DNA of 33,495 nt from JAICSD01 sp035637115 (lineage in GTDB: Bacteria; Acidobacteriota; Vicinamibacteria; Vicinamibacterales; 2-12-FULL-66-21): the NCBI GenBank assembly GCA_035637115.1, contig DASPXV010000228.1, positions 1 to 33,495 on the forward strand, written 5' to 3'. The notes beneath the pieces were generated by a model. That model worked only from the letters and a program-made list of their open reading frames with translations. It had not been told where the DNA came from and made no database searches. Below are positions 15,185 to 23,878 of this stretch, piece after piece; positions within the stretch are counted from its first letter, which is position 1; each line of letters opens with the position of its first letter. The translations under genes were made by a program, and so were the position numbers.

Positions 15185-15769
15185 GTGAGACTGTTGCTGG
15201 CAACGACCAACGCCGGCAAGTTACGGGAGATCCGCGGCATACTCGCGCACGCGCCAGTCGAACTCGTCTCGTTGACGGATTTTCCGGGGATCGCGGAGCC
15301 CGAAGAAACAGGCTCCACATTCGCCGAGAACGCACGGCTCAAAGCGCTCTATTACAACGAGAAGACGGGACTGCCGGCTGTTGCGGACGACTCGGGGCTG
15401 GAGATCGATGCGCTGGGCGGCGCGCCAGGCGTGCACTCGGCGCGGTGGCAGGGGGATGACTACCCAACAAAATTCGCGGTCATCCGTCGCGAGCTGTCCG
15501 AACGCGGGCTGCGGACGAGTCCCGCGAGGTTCATCGCGCAGATTGCGCTTGCCGACCAGGGACGGGTGGTCTTCGAAGCGACCGGGATAGTCGAGGGAGA
15601 GATTGCCGCCGAACCGCGCGGCACGCACGGGTTTGGCTACGACCCCATCTTTTATTATCCGCCGTTTTCCTGCACGCTGGCGGAGGTGGACGGACCCCGA
15701 AAGGCGGCCGTGAGCCACCGTGGAATGGCGTTCCGTCAGCTCGCCGATTGGCTTCCCAACCTTTCCTGA
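15185..15769 (+). CDS. rdgB: dITP/XTP pyrophosphatase (HAM1 family)
   Basis: Removes non-canonical purine nucleotides (dITP, XTP) by hydrolysis to the monophosphate and pyrophosphate. 194 residues from GTG 15185, preceded by GGAGGAAGG; upstream in-frame codons lie in the repeat and lack family character. Motifs: LLATTNAGKLREI at the N-terminus, ETGSTFAENARLKA, VADDSGLEIDALGG, APGVHSARW, then GTHGFGYDPIFY and a C-terminal KAAVSHRGMAFRQL. The length is typical. It follows rph as in several phyla. The repeat stem-loop between them could alter mRNA levels; this is inference. Confidence 0.96.
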   Translation: MRLLLATTNAGKLREIRGILAHAPVELVSLTDFPGIAEPEETGSTFAENARLKALYYNEKTGLPAVADDSGLEIDALGGAPGVHSARWQGDDYPTKFAVIRRELSERGLRTSPARFIAQIALADQGRVVFEATGIVEGEIAAEPRGTHGFGYDPIFYYPPFSCTLAEVDGPRKAAVSHRGMAFRQLADWLPNLS

Positions 15770-15791
15770 GGGCGGCTGCGTCTAACCCGGC

Positions 15792-16940
15792 ATGAAGCAC
15801 CTCCTTCTTGCCATGTGCCTGGCCGCCGCCGTTGCCGACGGCGAGCCCACGCAGAACAGCCCCGCCCGTGCCTCCCAGGACCGCGTCACGGTGCGCGGTA
15901 CGTGGCGCGCGGATTACGACAACTACTGGACGCGCAATAACAGTGAACGCTGGATTTCGCTGCAGCTCCAGTACGAGGACAGCAACAGCGGGCTGGGAAT
16001 CCCGGAACGCGAGGTGCCCGCGCTGGCCGATCGACGGTCAGACGGGCCGATCCAGTTCACATTGCGCCGCGACGCCGGGCGCTTCGATTTCACGGGGGAA
16101 GTGACCAACGGCCGCGGGCGCGGTGAGTTCACGTTTTCGCCGAACGCGGACTTCATCAGCGGCATGCAGCGGCTTGGCTACGCGCGCCTGTCAGACACGG
16201 ACGTCTGGCGCTTCGCGATGCACGACGTGAGCCGCGATTACGTGACCGACTTCAAGAATGCCGGCTACCAGCTCGACGCGAGCGAGTTGATCAAATCACG
16301 GATCCACGGCGCGACGCCCGCCTTCGCGCAGCAGATGAAGCAGGAAGGCGCAGGCAAACTCGACATCGACGAGCTCGTGAAGATGCGCATTCACGGCGTG
16401 ACGCCGGAATTCATCCAGGCGATGCGCGACCTCGGGTACCGCGACCTCCCGATCGACAAACTCGTGCAGCTGCGCATCCACGGTGTGACGCCGGAGTACA
16501 TCAAGGACATGTCCGCGCAGGGCTTCAAGAATCAGAGTCTCGATGACCTGGTGAAGTTCCGCATCCATGGCGTGAACGCGGAGTTCATCAAGTCGTTTGC
16601 TGATCTGGGTTACAAAGGGCTCGACGCCGACGATCTCGTGAAGATGCGCATCCACGGCGTAACGCCGCCGTTCGTGCGCGAACTCTCGGATCTCGGTTAC
16701 AAGAACCTGCCGATCGAGGATCTCGTGAAGATGCGGATCCATGGCGTCACGCCAGAGTACATCCGCAAGATGCGCGACGCCGGTTATCCGAACATCAAGG
16801 TCGATCGCCTCGTCCAGTTCCGCATCCACGGAGTGGACGAGGACCTGATCCGCCGCGCAAAGGCGCACGGGTTCAACGATCTATCGCCGGACGATCTGGT
16901 GGATTTGGCGATTCACGGCAGGCGCTGGCTCAAGGGCTAG
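15792..16940 (+). CDS. Exported protein of 29-residue RIHGVTPEF-type repeats
   Basis: 382 residues with a signal-like N-terminus (MKHLLLAMCLAAAVADG). Residues about 30-130 form a domain of beta-rich character (RGTWRADYDNYW, GRGEFTF). From about residue 135 come roughly seven full repeats of period 29 residues (87 bp), consensus LVKMRIHGVTPEFIxxMxDLGY then xxLxIDD, plus a degenerate first copy and a partial last one. Each unit looks like two short helices, so the domain is probably a helical solenoid. Similar repeats occur in acidobacterial proteins attached to BlaR1-like or other sensors, as I recall; no named domain comes to mind. The role is unknown; protein-protein binding is likely. Confidence 0.8.
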   Translation: MKHLLLAMCLAAAVADGEPTQNSPARASQDRVTVRGTWRADYDNYWTRNNSERWISLQLQYEDSNSGLGIPEREVPALADRRSDGPIQFTLRRDAGRFDFTGEVTNGRGRGEFTFSPNADFISGMQRLGYARLSDTDVWRFAMHDVSRDYVTDFKNAGYQLDASELIKSRIHGATPAFAQQMKQEGAGKLDIDELVKMRIHGVTPEFIQAMRDLGYRDLPIDKLVQLRIHGVTPEYIKDMSAQGFKNQSLDDLVKFRIHGVNAEFIKSFADLGYKGLDADDLVKMRIHGVTPPFVRELSDLGYKNLPIEDLVKMRIHGVTPEYIRKMRDAGYPNIKVDRLVQFRIHGVDEDLIRRAKAHGFNDLSPDDLVDLAIHGRRWLKG

Positions 16941-16941
16941 C

Positions 16942-16964
16942 GTCCCGTCCCACTGGGACGGGAC
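16942..16964. repeat. Perfect inverted repeat after the repeat-protein gene
   Basis: Arms GTCCCGTCCCA and TGGGACGGGAC around one base, starting one base after the stop. It could end transcription of the gene upstream, but lacks a U-tract, so rho-independent termination is not shown. The remaining 200 bp to 17164 hold no gene. Confidence 0.55.
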
Positions 16965-17135
16965 ACTAGGTCGAGCAGCCGCGAATCAGCAGAATCAGCA
17001 GGATCGTCCCCGCCACTGAAATGGCGATCGATCCTGCGCAGCCGAGTCGATTCGAGAAAAAGACGAACACTTCGCCTTCAGTTTATCGCGCGATCTCGAT
17101 CCGCACGCCGAGATCCCTCGCGGCGCCGGCAGTTA

Positions 17136-17161
17136 CCAGATTTCCAGATTTCCAGATTTCC
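17136..17161. repeat. Short CCAGATTT tandem repeat
   Basis: Three exact 8-bp units plus a partial one, immediately past the stop codon of the minus-strand gene that ends at 17165. It is AT-rich against its surroundings. A slippage-type microsatellite; no function inferred. Confidence 0.7.
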
Positions 17162-17164
17162 AAA

Positions 17165-20100
17165 TCAGAAGCCTGGCCGAAGATTGAAAGCCCACAGCCA
17201 TCCGCGCCGCGGACGATCGAGGGGACGGACGTAATCGATCTCCGCGATCGCGAATCCGAGGAGGTTGACGCGGGCGAGCGCGCCGACGCTGCGCACGAGA
17301 TTGCCGTCGCTGCCGGTGAGCTTCAGGCGGCCGCTGCGGTCCCAGGCGGCGCCCGCATCCGTGAACACACCGAGCTCCACGGGGAGCGGACCGTAGAAGC
17401 TGTTGCCGCCGAACGCGCCCCACAGCGGGAACCGCAGTTCGGCGTTCGCGAGCACCATCCGCGACCCGAACAGCTTGTCGAACACCGGACACGAGCCGTC
17501 CGTGGTGACGCCGCACTCCTCCGCGCGGAAGGATCCGTAATCGTAGCCGCGCACGAGTTCCGCATAACCGAGGAATACCGGCGTCAGCAGCGCGCTTTCC
17601 GCGTCGCGGCCATAACGCCCGTAATACATGCCGCGCAGCGCGAACGTGAAGGGGCGCACGGGCATCACATAGGTGCGGTAATCGGCGAGCGCCGAGCCGT
17701 AGCGCAGGTCGCCGGTGGTCTGGTCGACCTGCAGCCGGTATCGCGACCCGCGTATCGGGCTGGTCGCGCCGAAGATCGACGTGTCGTAGACGAGCGCCGA
17801 AGACGCGAGGGCGAGATTCAGCGTGGGGAAGTGGCTCAGCACCTGACGATCCTCGGTGAGCTGCTGGCCGCTGTTGATGTCGAACAACCGCGTCGTGAGA
17901 TCCTGTTTGCCGCTGATCTGACGTAGTCCGCCGGTGAACTCGAGGCGCTGTGCGCGGGTGAACGGATATGCCGCAATCCCCGCGAAGCCGCGATCGGTCT
18001 GAATCACGCGGATTTCGTCTTCCTCGACGAAAGTCTGGCCGTTCTCAATCACGATACCCTGACCGAATCCACGCTGCACATACGGTGTCGAGTCGACCGC
18101 CAGGCCATAGTTCCACCGATGCGCGCGGTTCAGATAGACGACGGATCCGCCGGCCTCGTCGAACCGGTTCGTGAGCTGCACGGTTCCCGCGACGGTGTGG
18201 TTGCCAAGGATGTCGCTGAACGCGGCCGAAATGCCGCCGCCGACGTAGCTGCCGAAGCTGTCCACGCCAACGCCGACGGTCGGCTGCCCGATGAAGTCAA
18301 GCGACAGGCGCGGCTTATAGCCGGTGGTCTCGTATCCGCTCTGCGCCGCCTGCGTCGGAAGACCGGCGGCTTCGTTGCGGAGGTACGAGGCGACCGTCCC
18401 TTCGGCTGTCGTACGCGGCGGGAGAATCCCCGCATCACGCGCCAGGGTCCCGGGCGCGCGGCCGGACATCTGTGCGTCGTTGTCCAACGTGTAGATGTTG
18501 TACCCGTCGTCTTCGTACACGCTGAACGCGATTCGCGATGCGCCGACCGACAGCGCCGGACTCATCGCGGTGATTCCGGAAATCCCCGTGAGCAGGTTCG
18601 TCACCTGCGCGGGCGCGCCTCCATCGACGTCGATGCGGTAGATATTCGAGATCCCCTGCCGATCCGAAACGAAAAACAGGCTGCGCCCATTCGGCGCCCA
18701 GTGCGGGTTGATGTTCTTGCCGTCTTCAAACCCGCCGAGCGGCCGCACGTTCCCGCTCGCGACGTCGAGCAACGCGAGCTTCGTCTGGCCGGCATCCAGG
18801 TTGGCGAGGTTGGTACTGAATCGATCCGTGCTGAAGGCGATCGTGTGTCCGTCCGGCGACCACGCGGGCTGGATCTCGGAGAACGCGTCGTTCGTCAGCC
18901 GCTTCAGCGTATTCCGCTGCAGGTCGTAAACGAACAAGTCGTTGAAGCCTCCGGCGAGCGCCGAGAAGGCGATGCTGTTGCCATCGGGCGACCATGTCGG
19001 ATTCAGGATCTCGTCGAGCTCCTTCAACGCGATCTCGCGCTCCTTGTGGCCGTTCTCCACATCGATAATCGTCAGCAGCGGGCTGCCGCCGCTCACGCCC
19101 GGGAATGCGAATCGCCTGCCGTCCCGCGACCACGCGCCCGCCGACTCGATGAACTCGATGCTGTCCAGGTGCGGATTCGTGGCCGTGTCGGTGATCTTGC
19201 GAAGCACCTTGCCGGTCGTCGCGTCCGCGACGTAGAGATCGATCGAAAACAGATCGCGCGAGGAGAAGAAGACGATCTTCGATCCATCGGGACTCAACTC
19301 GGGGCTGACGTTGAGGCCGCCCTTCTTCGAGGGATCGACGATCAAGGCGCGCGCGAAGGCAGACGGCATCTTCGTCGCTTCCGCCACAGGCCGGTACGCG
19401 GCAAGGGTCGCCTCCTGCCACTGCTGCGACAACTCCTTCGACGAGACGCCGAGCACGCGTTGGAACGCTCCCTTGTAGCCGTCGCGGCCGACACTCGCGC
19501 GCAACAGGCTGCCGACGGCCCGGTCGCCGTACTTTCCGCCGATGTACGCCCAGAGCGCCTCGCCGTACCGATACGGGAAGTAGCGCGGATTGTCGAGATG
19601 ATCGATGTCGGGAAATTTCTCACGCCGGATCGCTTCGCGCATCCACATGGTCGTGTGCGGATCGTCAGGTCCGATGGAGAGGTATTCCGCCATCCCCTCG
19701 ATGAACCACAGCGGCAGCGACAGCGCACCGGCGTTGCCGGCGGCGGCCGAGCTCGCGCTGGTGCTGGTGATGTCGTACTGAAACGCATGGACGAGCTCGT
19801 GACCGAGCACGTGATCGGTCGCTTCAATCGGGCCCGCGAACGGCAGCACGATACGTCGCTTGTAGGCTTCCGTGACGCCCCCGGTCCCTTCCCCCATCTC
19901 CCCTTCGACCACGTTCGTCTGTCGGAACTGCGATCCGCTCGCGTAAAGCACCAGCGGCTGCCGCCCGCGCAGCTCGTGAGACAGCACGGTCGACAGCCGC
20001 ACGTACCACCGTTCCGCCATTCGGGACGCCATCCGCGCGGCCTGCTCCTCTTCGGGGTAGTAATAGATATCGAAATGGTCGGTCTTGAGGACCTGGAACT

Positions 20101-20215
20101 TGAAGTTGCGATATTGGACCTTGTTTTGTCCGAAGTATCCGATTTGCGCGTCAGCTGGCTGCGCCGCCATCAGCGCGATGCAGGCCGTGGTCAGAAGCGT
20201 GGCGATCCGTTTCAT
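17165..20215 (-). CDS. Exported peptidase-like / PD40 propeller / outer-membrane barrel protein
   Basis: 1016 residues. Start at ATG 20215 because GGAGGAG lies just upstream; an earlier in-frame codon at 20245 precedes the signal peptide (MKRIATLLTTACIALMAAQPADAQ). Three parts: a gluzincin-like domain with HELVH (139-143) and a downstream WFIEGMAEYL Glu (about 173-177); a TolB/PD40 propeller (about 290-610) with repeated SPDG and SRDG turns; and a C-terminal BamA/surface-antigen-like barrel (about 650-1016) ending in Phe, the usual barrel signal. The combined architecture suggests an outer-membrane protein with a periplasmic peptidase-like head. It is divergent from the gene at 20338. Substrate unknown. 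Confidence 0.85.
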   Translation of the reverse strand: MKRIATLLTTACIALMAAQPADAQIGYFGQNKVQYRNFKFQVLKTDHFDIYYYPEEEQAARMASRMAERWYVRLSTVLSHELRGRQPLVLYASGSQFRQTNVVEGEMGEGTGGVTEAYKRRIVLPFAGPIEATDHVLGHELVHAFQYDITSTSASSAAAGNAGALSLPLWFIEGMAEYLSIGPDDPHTTMWMREAIRREKFPDIDHLDNPRYFPYRYGEALWAYIGGKYGDRAVGSLLRASVGRDGYKGAFQRVLGVSSKELSQQWQEATLAAYRPVAEATKMPSAFARALIVDPSKKGGLNVSPELSPDGSKIVFFSSRDLFSIDLYVADATTGKVLRKITDTATNPHLDSIEFIESAGAWSRDGRRFAFPGVSGGSPLLTIIDVENGHKEREIALKELDEILNPTWSPDGNSIAFSALAGGFNDLFVYDLQRNTLKRLTNDAFSEIQPAWSPDGHTIAFSTDRFSTNLANLDAGQTKLALLDVASGNVRPLGGFEDGKNINPHWAPNGRSLFFVSDRQGISNIYRIDVDGGAPAQVTNLLTGISGITAMSPALSVGASRIAFSVYEDDGYNIYTLDNDAQMSGRAPGTLARDAGILPPRTTAEGTVASYLRNEAAGLPTQAAQSGYETTGYKPRLSLDFIGQPTVGVGVDSFGSYVGGGISAAFSDILGNHTVAGTVQLTNRFDEAGGSVVYLNRAHRWNYGLAVDSTPYVQRGFGQGIVIENGQTFVEEDEIRVIQTDRGFAGIAAYPFTRAQRLEFTGGLRQISGKQDLTTRLFDINSGQQLTEDRQVLSHFPTLNLALASSALVYDTSIFGATSPIRGSRYRLQVDQTTGDLRYGSALADYRTYVMPVRPFTFALRGMYYGRYGRDAESALLTPVFLGYAELVRGYDYGSFRAEECGVTTDGSCPVFDKLFGSRMVLANAELRFPLWGAFGGNSFYGPLPVELGVFTDAGAAWDRSGRLKLTGSDGNLVRSVGALARVNLLGFAIAEIDYVRPLDRPRRGWLWAFNLRPGF

Positions 20216-20337
20216 GGCTCCTCCAGAGACCACACCCGGCTGCAACGGATGTACCTTTGCAGGACGTGGAACAAACCGGAGCTCAGCTACGTCACTCAGA
20301 GACAGCCAGCCTGCCTGCCCGCCCTCCCGGAGGATCC

Positions 20338-21378
20338 GTGCGTCGTCTTCTCTTTAGCGCCGTTGCCGCCCTGCTCGTGCTGTGCCCGCATGTTTCCGCT
20401 CAGGCGCCGGCCGCAAAGGCGACCGACCTCGACGCTTTCATGGCCCGCGCGCTTCAGCGCCGCGACGTGGATCGAAAGACCATTACCGATTACGTCCTCG
20501 ACGAGGTCGAGGAGTTCGAGGTGCTCGGCCCGGGCCGCGTACCGTTCGCGCGCATGCGCCGCGAGTACACGTGGTACGTCCGCGACGGCATCCACGTCCG
20601 CAGTCCACTGAAGTTCGACGGCGTCCCTATTCCCGAAGCCGATCGCCGCGCCTACGAGGAGCGGTGGATCCACAGCGAGCAGAACCGCCGCAAGTACCGG
20701 ACGGAGCGCGACGAGAAGCGCGCCGCCGAGGGCAAGCCGCCGGCGGTCAGCGTCCCGTCGATCAACGAGCCGCGCTTCGTCTCGGAGTCCTACTTCATGG
20801 ACTTCAAGTTCGAGCCGGGCAACTACTACCTTGCCGGCAAAGACACGATCGACGGCCACGAGCTGCTGAAGATCGACTACCTGCCGACGAAACTCTTCGA
20901 CGAGGACAAGAAAGAAGAAGAGAAGAAAGAAGCAGAGAAGAAAGAAGAAGGAAGAAAGAAGAACGAAGAAGGAAGAAAGAAGAACGAAGAAGGAAGAAAG
21001 AAGAACGAAGAAGGACGGAAGAAGCAGAGCGAGAAGGAGCGGAAGTTCGAAGAGGACCTCGATCGCAAGATGGACAAGACCTCTCAGGTCACGCTGTGGG
21101 TCGATCCGGTGTCGCATCAGATCGTCAAGTACACGTTCGACAACGTGTGGATGGATTTCCTGCCGGCCGCCTGGCTGGTACGCATCGACGACCTGCGCGC
21201 GAATATGCAGATGGGACAGCCGTTTCCGGGCGTATGGCTGCCCAGGAACATCTCGATCCATGCAGGGCTGACCTTCGCGCTCGGATCGATGGAGGCGCAA
21301 TACCAGCGGGTGTTTTCGAACTACCGGAAAGCCGACGTCTCGTCGAAGATCACCGTTCCGAAGCGGGAGGCGCGGTAA
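20338..21378 (+). CDS. Exported protein with Lys/Glu-rich repeat, partner of BamA-like gene
   Basis: 346 residues from GTG 20338, just after CCGGAGGATCC; an upstream in-frame codon adds residues before a clear signal peptide (RRLLFSAVAALLVLCPHVSAQ). The mature protein has YVLDEVEEFEVLGP and a central EFEPGNYYLAGKD-like beta region (VSESYFMDFKFEPG), then a highly charged stretch (residues about 185-225) of GRKKNEE heptads with three near-identical 21-bp units at 20942-21010. A C-terminal segment follows (VTLWVDPVSHQIVKYTFDNV). The C-terminal fold resembles LolA/LolB-like outer-membrane proteins only loosely. The stop TAA overlaps the next ATG, so it is coupled to a barrel protein and may be its soluble partner. 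Confidence 0.75.
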   Translation: MRRLLFSAVAALLVLCPHVSAQAPAAKATDLDAFMARALQRRDVDRKTITDYVLDEVEEFEVLGPGRVPFARMRREYTWYVRDGIHVRSPLKFDGVPIPEADRRAYEERWIHSEQNRRKYRTERDEKRAAEGKPPAVSVPSINEPRFVSESYFMDFKFEPGNYYLAGKDTIDGHELLKIDYLPTKLFDEDKKEEEKKEAEKKEEGRKKNEEGRKKNEEGRKKNEEGRKKQSEKERKFEEDLDRKMDKTSQVTLWVDPVSHQIVKYTFDNVWMDFLPAAWLVRIDDLRANMQMGQPFPGVWLPRNISIHAGLTFALGSMEAQYQRVFSNYRKADVSSKITVPKREAR

Positions 21379-22604
21379 TGCTTGCCGCGCTTGCGCTCAC
21401 CTTCACGCTGCAGGCAGTTGAGACCATCAGCGAAGTCCGCGTTCACGGCAACGCCACTCTGAGCGATGCGGCCGTCATCCAGCTCGCGGGCGTGACCATC
21501 GGATCGCCGCTCGATGCCAGCGGCATCGCCGCCATCGAAAAGCGTCTGCGCGACAGCGGACGCTTCGACAATGTCCAGGTGCGGAAGCGATACCGCACGC
21601 TCGCGATGGATCAGGTGTCGCTGCTGCTGGTCGTACACGAACGTCCAGGGATCAGCCCCACAGGCGCGCCGCCGAGCATCGCGCGACGCATCCGCAGCCG
21701 GCTCATGTTCTTTCCAATCCTCCACTATGACGACGGATATGGGTGGACGTACGGCGCGCGCACCAGCATCGTCGATGTCGTCGGAAAGGGGACGCGGCTG
21801 TCGGCGCCGCTATCGTGGGGCGCGACTCGGCGCGCCGCGATTGAAGCGGACAGGACGTTCAAGTCGGGACCGCTCACACGACTTTCAGGTTCGTTTGGCG
21901 TCGCCCAGCGTGAGAATCCGCACTTCTCCATCAACGATCGCCGCGTCACGCTCGACGCGCGCGCGGAGCGCCGGCTGTTCGACGCGGTGACGCTCGGCGC
22001 GGGCCTCGGCCGAACGCGCATTCATTTCGCACCGCTCGAGGAGCGCTTCTGGACCCCGAACGCCGACGTGACGCTGGATACGCGGCGCGATCCGTCGTAT
22101 CCCTCGGACGCGATCCTCGCAACGGCGGCATGGAGCCGCTTGAATCCGCTCGGCGCCGCCAGCTTCCTATCGTCCATCGATCGATATCGACTGGACGCGC
22201 GCGGCTATAAGCGCCTCTTCCGCCAGAACGTCCTCGCCGTGCGCGCCGAGTACGACACAGCGTCGGCGCCGCTGCCCCCATACGAGCAGTGGCTCCTCGG
22301 CGGCACGTCGCTGCGCGGCACGCCCGCGGGAGAATTCGTCGGCGACAAGCGGCTGATCTGGTCCGCCGAAGTGCGCGTGCCGTTTTCATCGCCGCTCAGC
22401 ACGGGCCGCACCGGATTCAACGTCTTCGTCGACGGAGGCTCGACGGCGAAGTACGGCGAGCGGCTCGCGGATCAGCCGCGCTATCGCGGTGTCGGCGCCG
22501 GTTTGTGGCTGACGGCGGCGATCATCAATCTGAATTTCGACGTCGCGCATTCGCTCGATGGCAAGGGAACGCGCATTCATTTCGGTACCGGCTTTACCTT
22601 CTGA
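21378..22604 (+). CDS. BamA/TamA-family outer-membrane protein
   Basis: 408 residues from ATG 21378 (TAATG overlap with the previous stop). After a short hydrophobic leader (MLAALALTFTLQAVE) there is one POTRA-like domain (ISEVRVHGNATLSDAAVI, then IEKRLRDSGRFDNVQVRKRY), then a barrel of about 300 residues: SRLMFFPILHYDDGYGWTYG, TLDTRRDPSYP, LLGGTSLRG, and VRVPFSS near the end, finishing FGTGFTF. The terminal Phe suits BAM-dependent insertion. With a single POTRA it is smaller than BamA, so it is more like a TamA/patatin-associated barrel. Work with the upstream exported protein is inferred from the overlap. Confidence 0.88.
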   Translation: MLAALALTFTLQAVETISEVRVHGNATLSDAAVIQLAGVTIGSPLDASGIAAIEKRLRDSGRFDNVQVRKRYRTLAMDQVSLLLVVHERPGISPTGAPPSIARRIRSRLMFFPILHYDDGYGWTYGARTSIVDVVGKGTRLSAPLSWGATRRAAIEADRTFKSGPLTRLSGSFGVAQRENPHFSINDRRVTLDARAERRLFDAVTLGAGLGRTRIHFAPLEERFWTPNADVTLDTRRDPSYPSDAILATAAWSRLNPLGAASFLSSIDRYRLDARGYKRLFRQNVLAVRAEYDTASAPLPPYEQWLLGGTSLRGTPAGEFVGDKRLIWSAEVRVPFSSPLSTGRTGFNVFVDGGSTAKYGERLADQPRYRGVGAGLWLTAAIINLNFDVAHSLDGKGTRIHFGTGFTF

Positions 22605-22621
22605 GATAAGCTTCGTCGCGC

Positions 22622-23878
22622 ATGGCGACGATTGCAGCAGACGGGGACCGCGCGAATCAACGTAACGCGGTCCTCGCCGGGTTCCTCGGCTGGACGCTCG
22701 ACGCGTTCGATTTCTTCATCCTCACGCTGGTCATCGAGGACCTCGCGCACGCGTTCTTCCCGGGCTCGCCGCTCGAGGAAGTCCGTCCGCGGATCGCGCT
22801 CGCGATCACGCTGACGCTGGCGATGCGCCCGATCGGAGCCGTCGTGTTTGGCCTGATGGCAGACCGGTTCGGCCGCCGGCTGCCGCTGATGTTCAACGTC
22901 CTGTTCTACGCGATCATTTCGGTGCTGTGCGGACTTGCGCAGACCTACTGGCAGTTCATCGGGCTGCGCATGCTGTTCGGCATCGGCATGGGCGGCGAGT
23001 GGGGCGTCGGCGCGTCGCTGGCGCTCGAATCGGCGTCGCCGCGAATCCGCGGGCTGCTCTCCGGGTTGCTGCAGGAAGGCTACGCCATCGGCAACCTGCT
23101 CGCGGCGCTGGCGTTCAGGACGGTATATCCGTGGGCCAGCGTTCATTACCCGGGGAACGCGTGGCGCATCATGTTCTTCCTTGGCGGCCTTCCCGCGCTC
23201 CTCTCGCTGTTCATCCGGATGCGCGTGAAGGAATCCGCCGCCTGGCACGAGCACCGTACCGACTGGGCGACCTACCGCGGCATTCTGAAGCAGAACACGC
23301 GGCGATTCTTCTATCTCGTGCTGCTGATGACGATGATGAACTTCATGTCGCACGGAACGCAGGACATGTATCCGACGCTGCTGCGGACCTTCGGCTACAA
23401 CAAGGCGCGCATCGCCGACATCACGATGCTGTCGATGGTCGGGGCCGTGCTCGGCGGGCTCGTCTTCGGCATCTACTCCGATCGCGCGGGACGCCGCCGC
23501 GCGATGATCATTGCCGCGAGCTGCGGCCTCGTCGTCCTTCCGATGTGGCTCGCCGGGTTCAGCCCGCTGACCATGATCGTGGGGGTCTTCATGATGCAGT
23601 TTTTCGTGCAGGGGGCGTGGGGGATCATCCCGGCCCACATCAACGAGCTCGCGCCAGCCGCCGCGCGCGGATTCTTCCCGGGTTTCGCCTATCAGCTCGG
23701 CGTCATGTGCGCGTCTTCGATTCCCTACGTCGAGTCCGCGCTTGGCGAGGTCTTCACTTACAAACAGGCGATGGGCGGATTGATGGTGGCCGTGTTCCTC
23801 GGCGTGGTCACCGTAGTGTGGCGCGGACCGGAAGCCAAAGGCATCAGCTTCCGCAAGGCGCCGGCAGTTAGCGGCTAA
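22622..23878 (+). CDS. MFS transporter, metabolite:H+ symporter / sialate-type
   Basis: 418 residues with about twelve transmembrane segments. The N-terminus has GWTLDAFDFFILTLV, loop 2-3 has DRFGRRLPL (the MFS signature), helix 4 has LFGIGMGGEWGVGASLALE. Loop 8-9 has SDRAGRRRAM. These are typical of the MHS/NanT-like branch, which imports acidic sugars or carboxylates. It begins 17 bp after the barrel gene and its stop overlaps, tail to tail, that of the GH95 fucosidase by 3 bp. A sugar or sialate substrate would suit the neighbour; specificity cannot be read from the sequence. Confidence 0.92.
   Translation: MATIAADGDRANQRNAVLAGFLGWTLDAFDFFILTLVIEDLAHAFFPGSPLEEVRPRIALAITLTLAMRPIGAVVFGLMADRFGRRLPLMFNVLFYAIISVLCGLAQTYWQFIGLRMLFGIGMGGEWGVGASLALESASPRIRGLLSGLLQEGYAIGNLLAALAFRTVYPWASVHYPGNAWRIMFFLGGLPALLSLFIRMRVKESAAWHEHRTDWATYRGILKQNTRRFFYLVLLMTMMNFMSHGTQDMYPTLLRTFGYNKARIADITMLSMVGAVLGGLVFGIYSDRAGRRRAMIIAASCGLVVLPMWLAGFSPLTMIVGVFMMQFFVQGAWGIIPAHINELAPAAARGFFPGFAYQLGVMCASSIPYVESALGEVFTYKQAMGGLMVAVFLGVVTVVWRGPEAKGISFRKAPAVSG

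Noticed and set aside
16942..16964. Perfect inverted repeat as a rho-independent terminator
   Set aside because: No T run follows; kept only as a repeat.
18119..20611. 830-codon plus-strand open frame
   Set aside because: Antisense to the peptidase/PD40/barrel gene and compositionally a shadow (Arg/Asp-rich).
20942..21010. Short repeats as a CRISPR-like array
   Set aside because: Units are in-frame GRKKNEE codons with no spacers.
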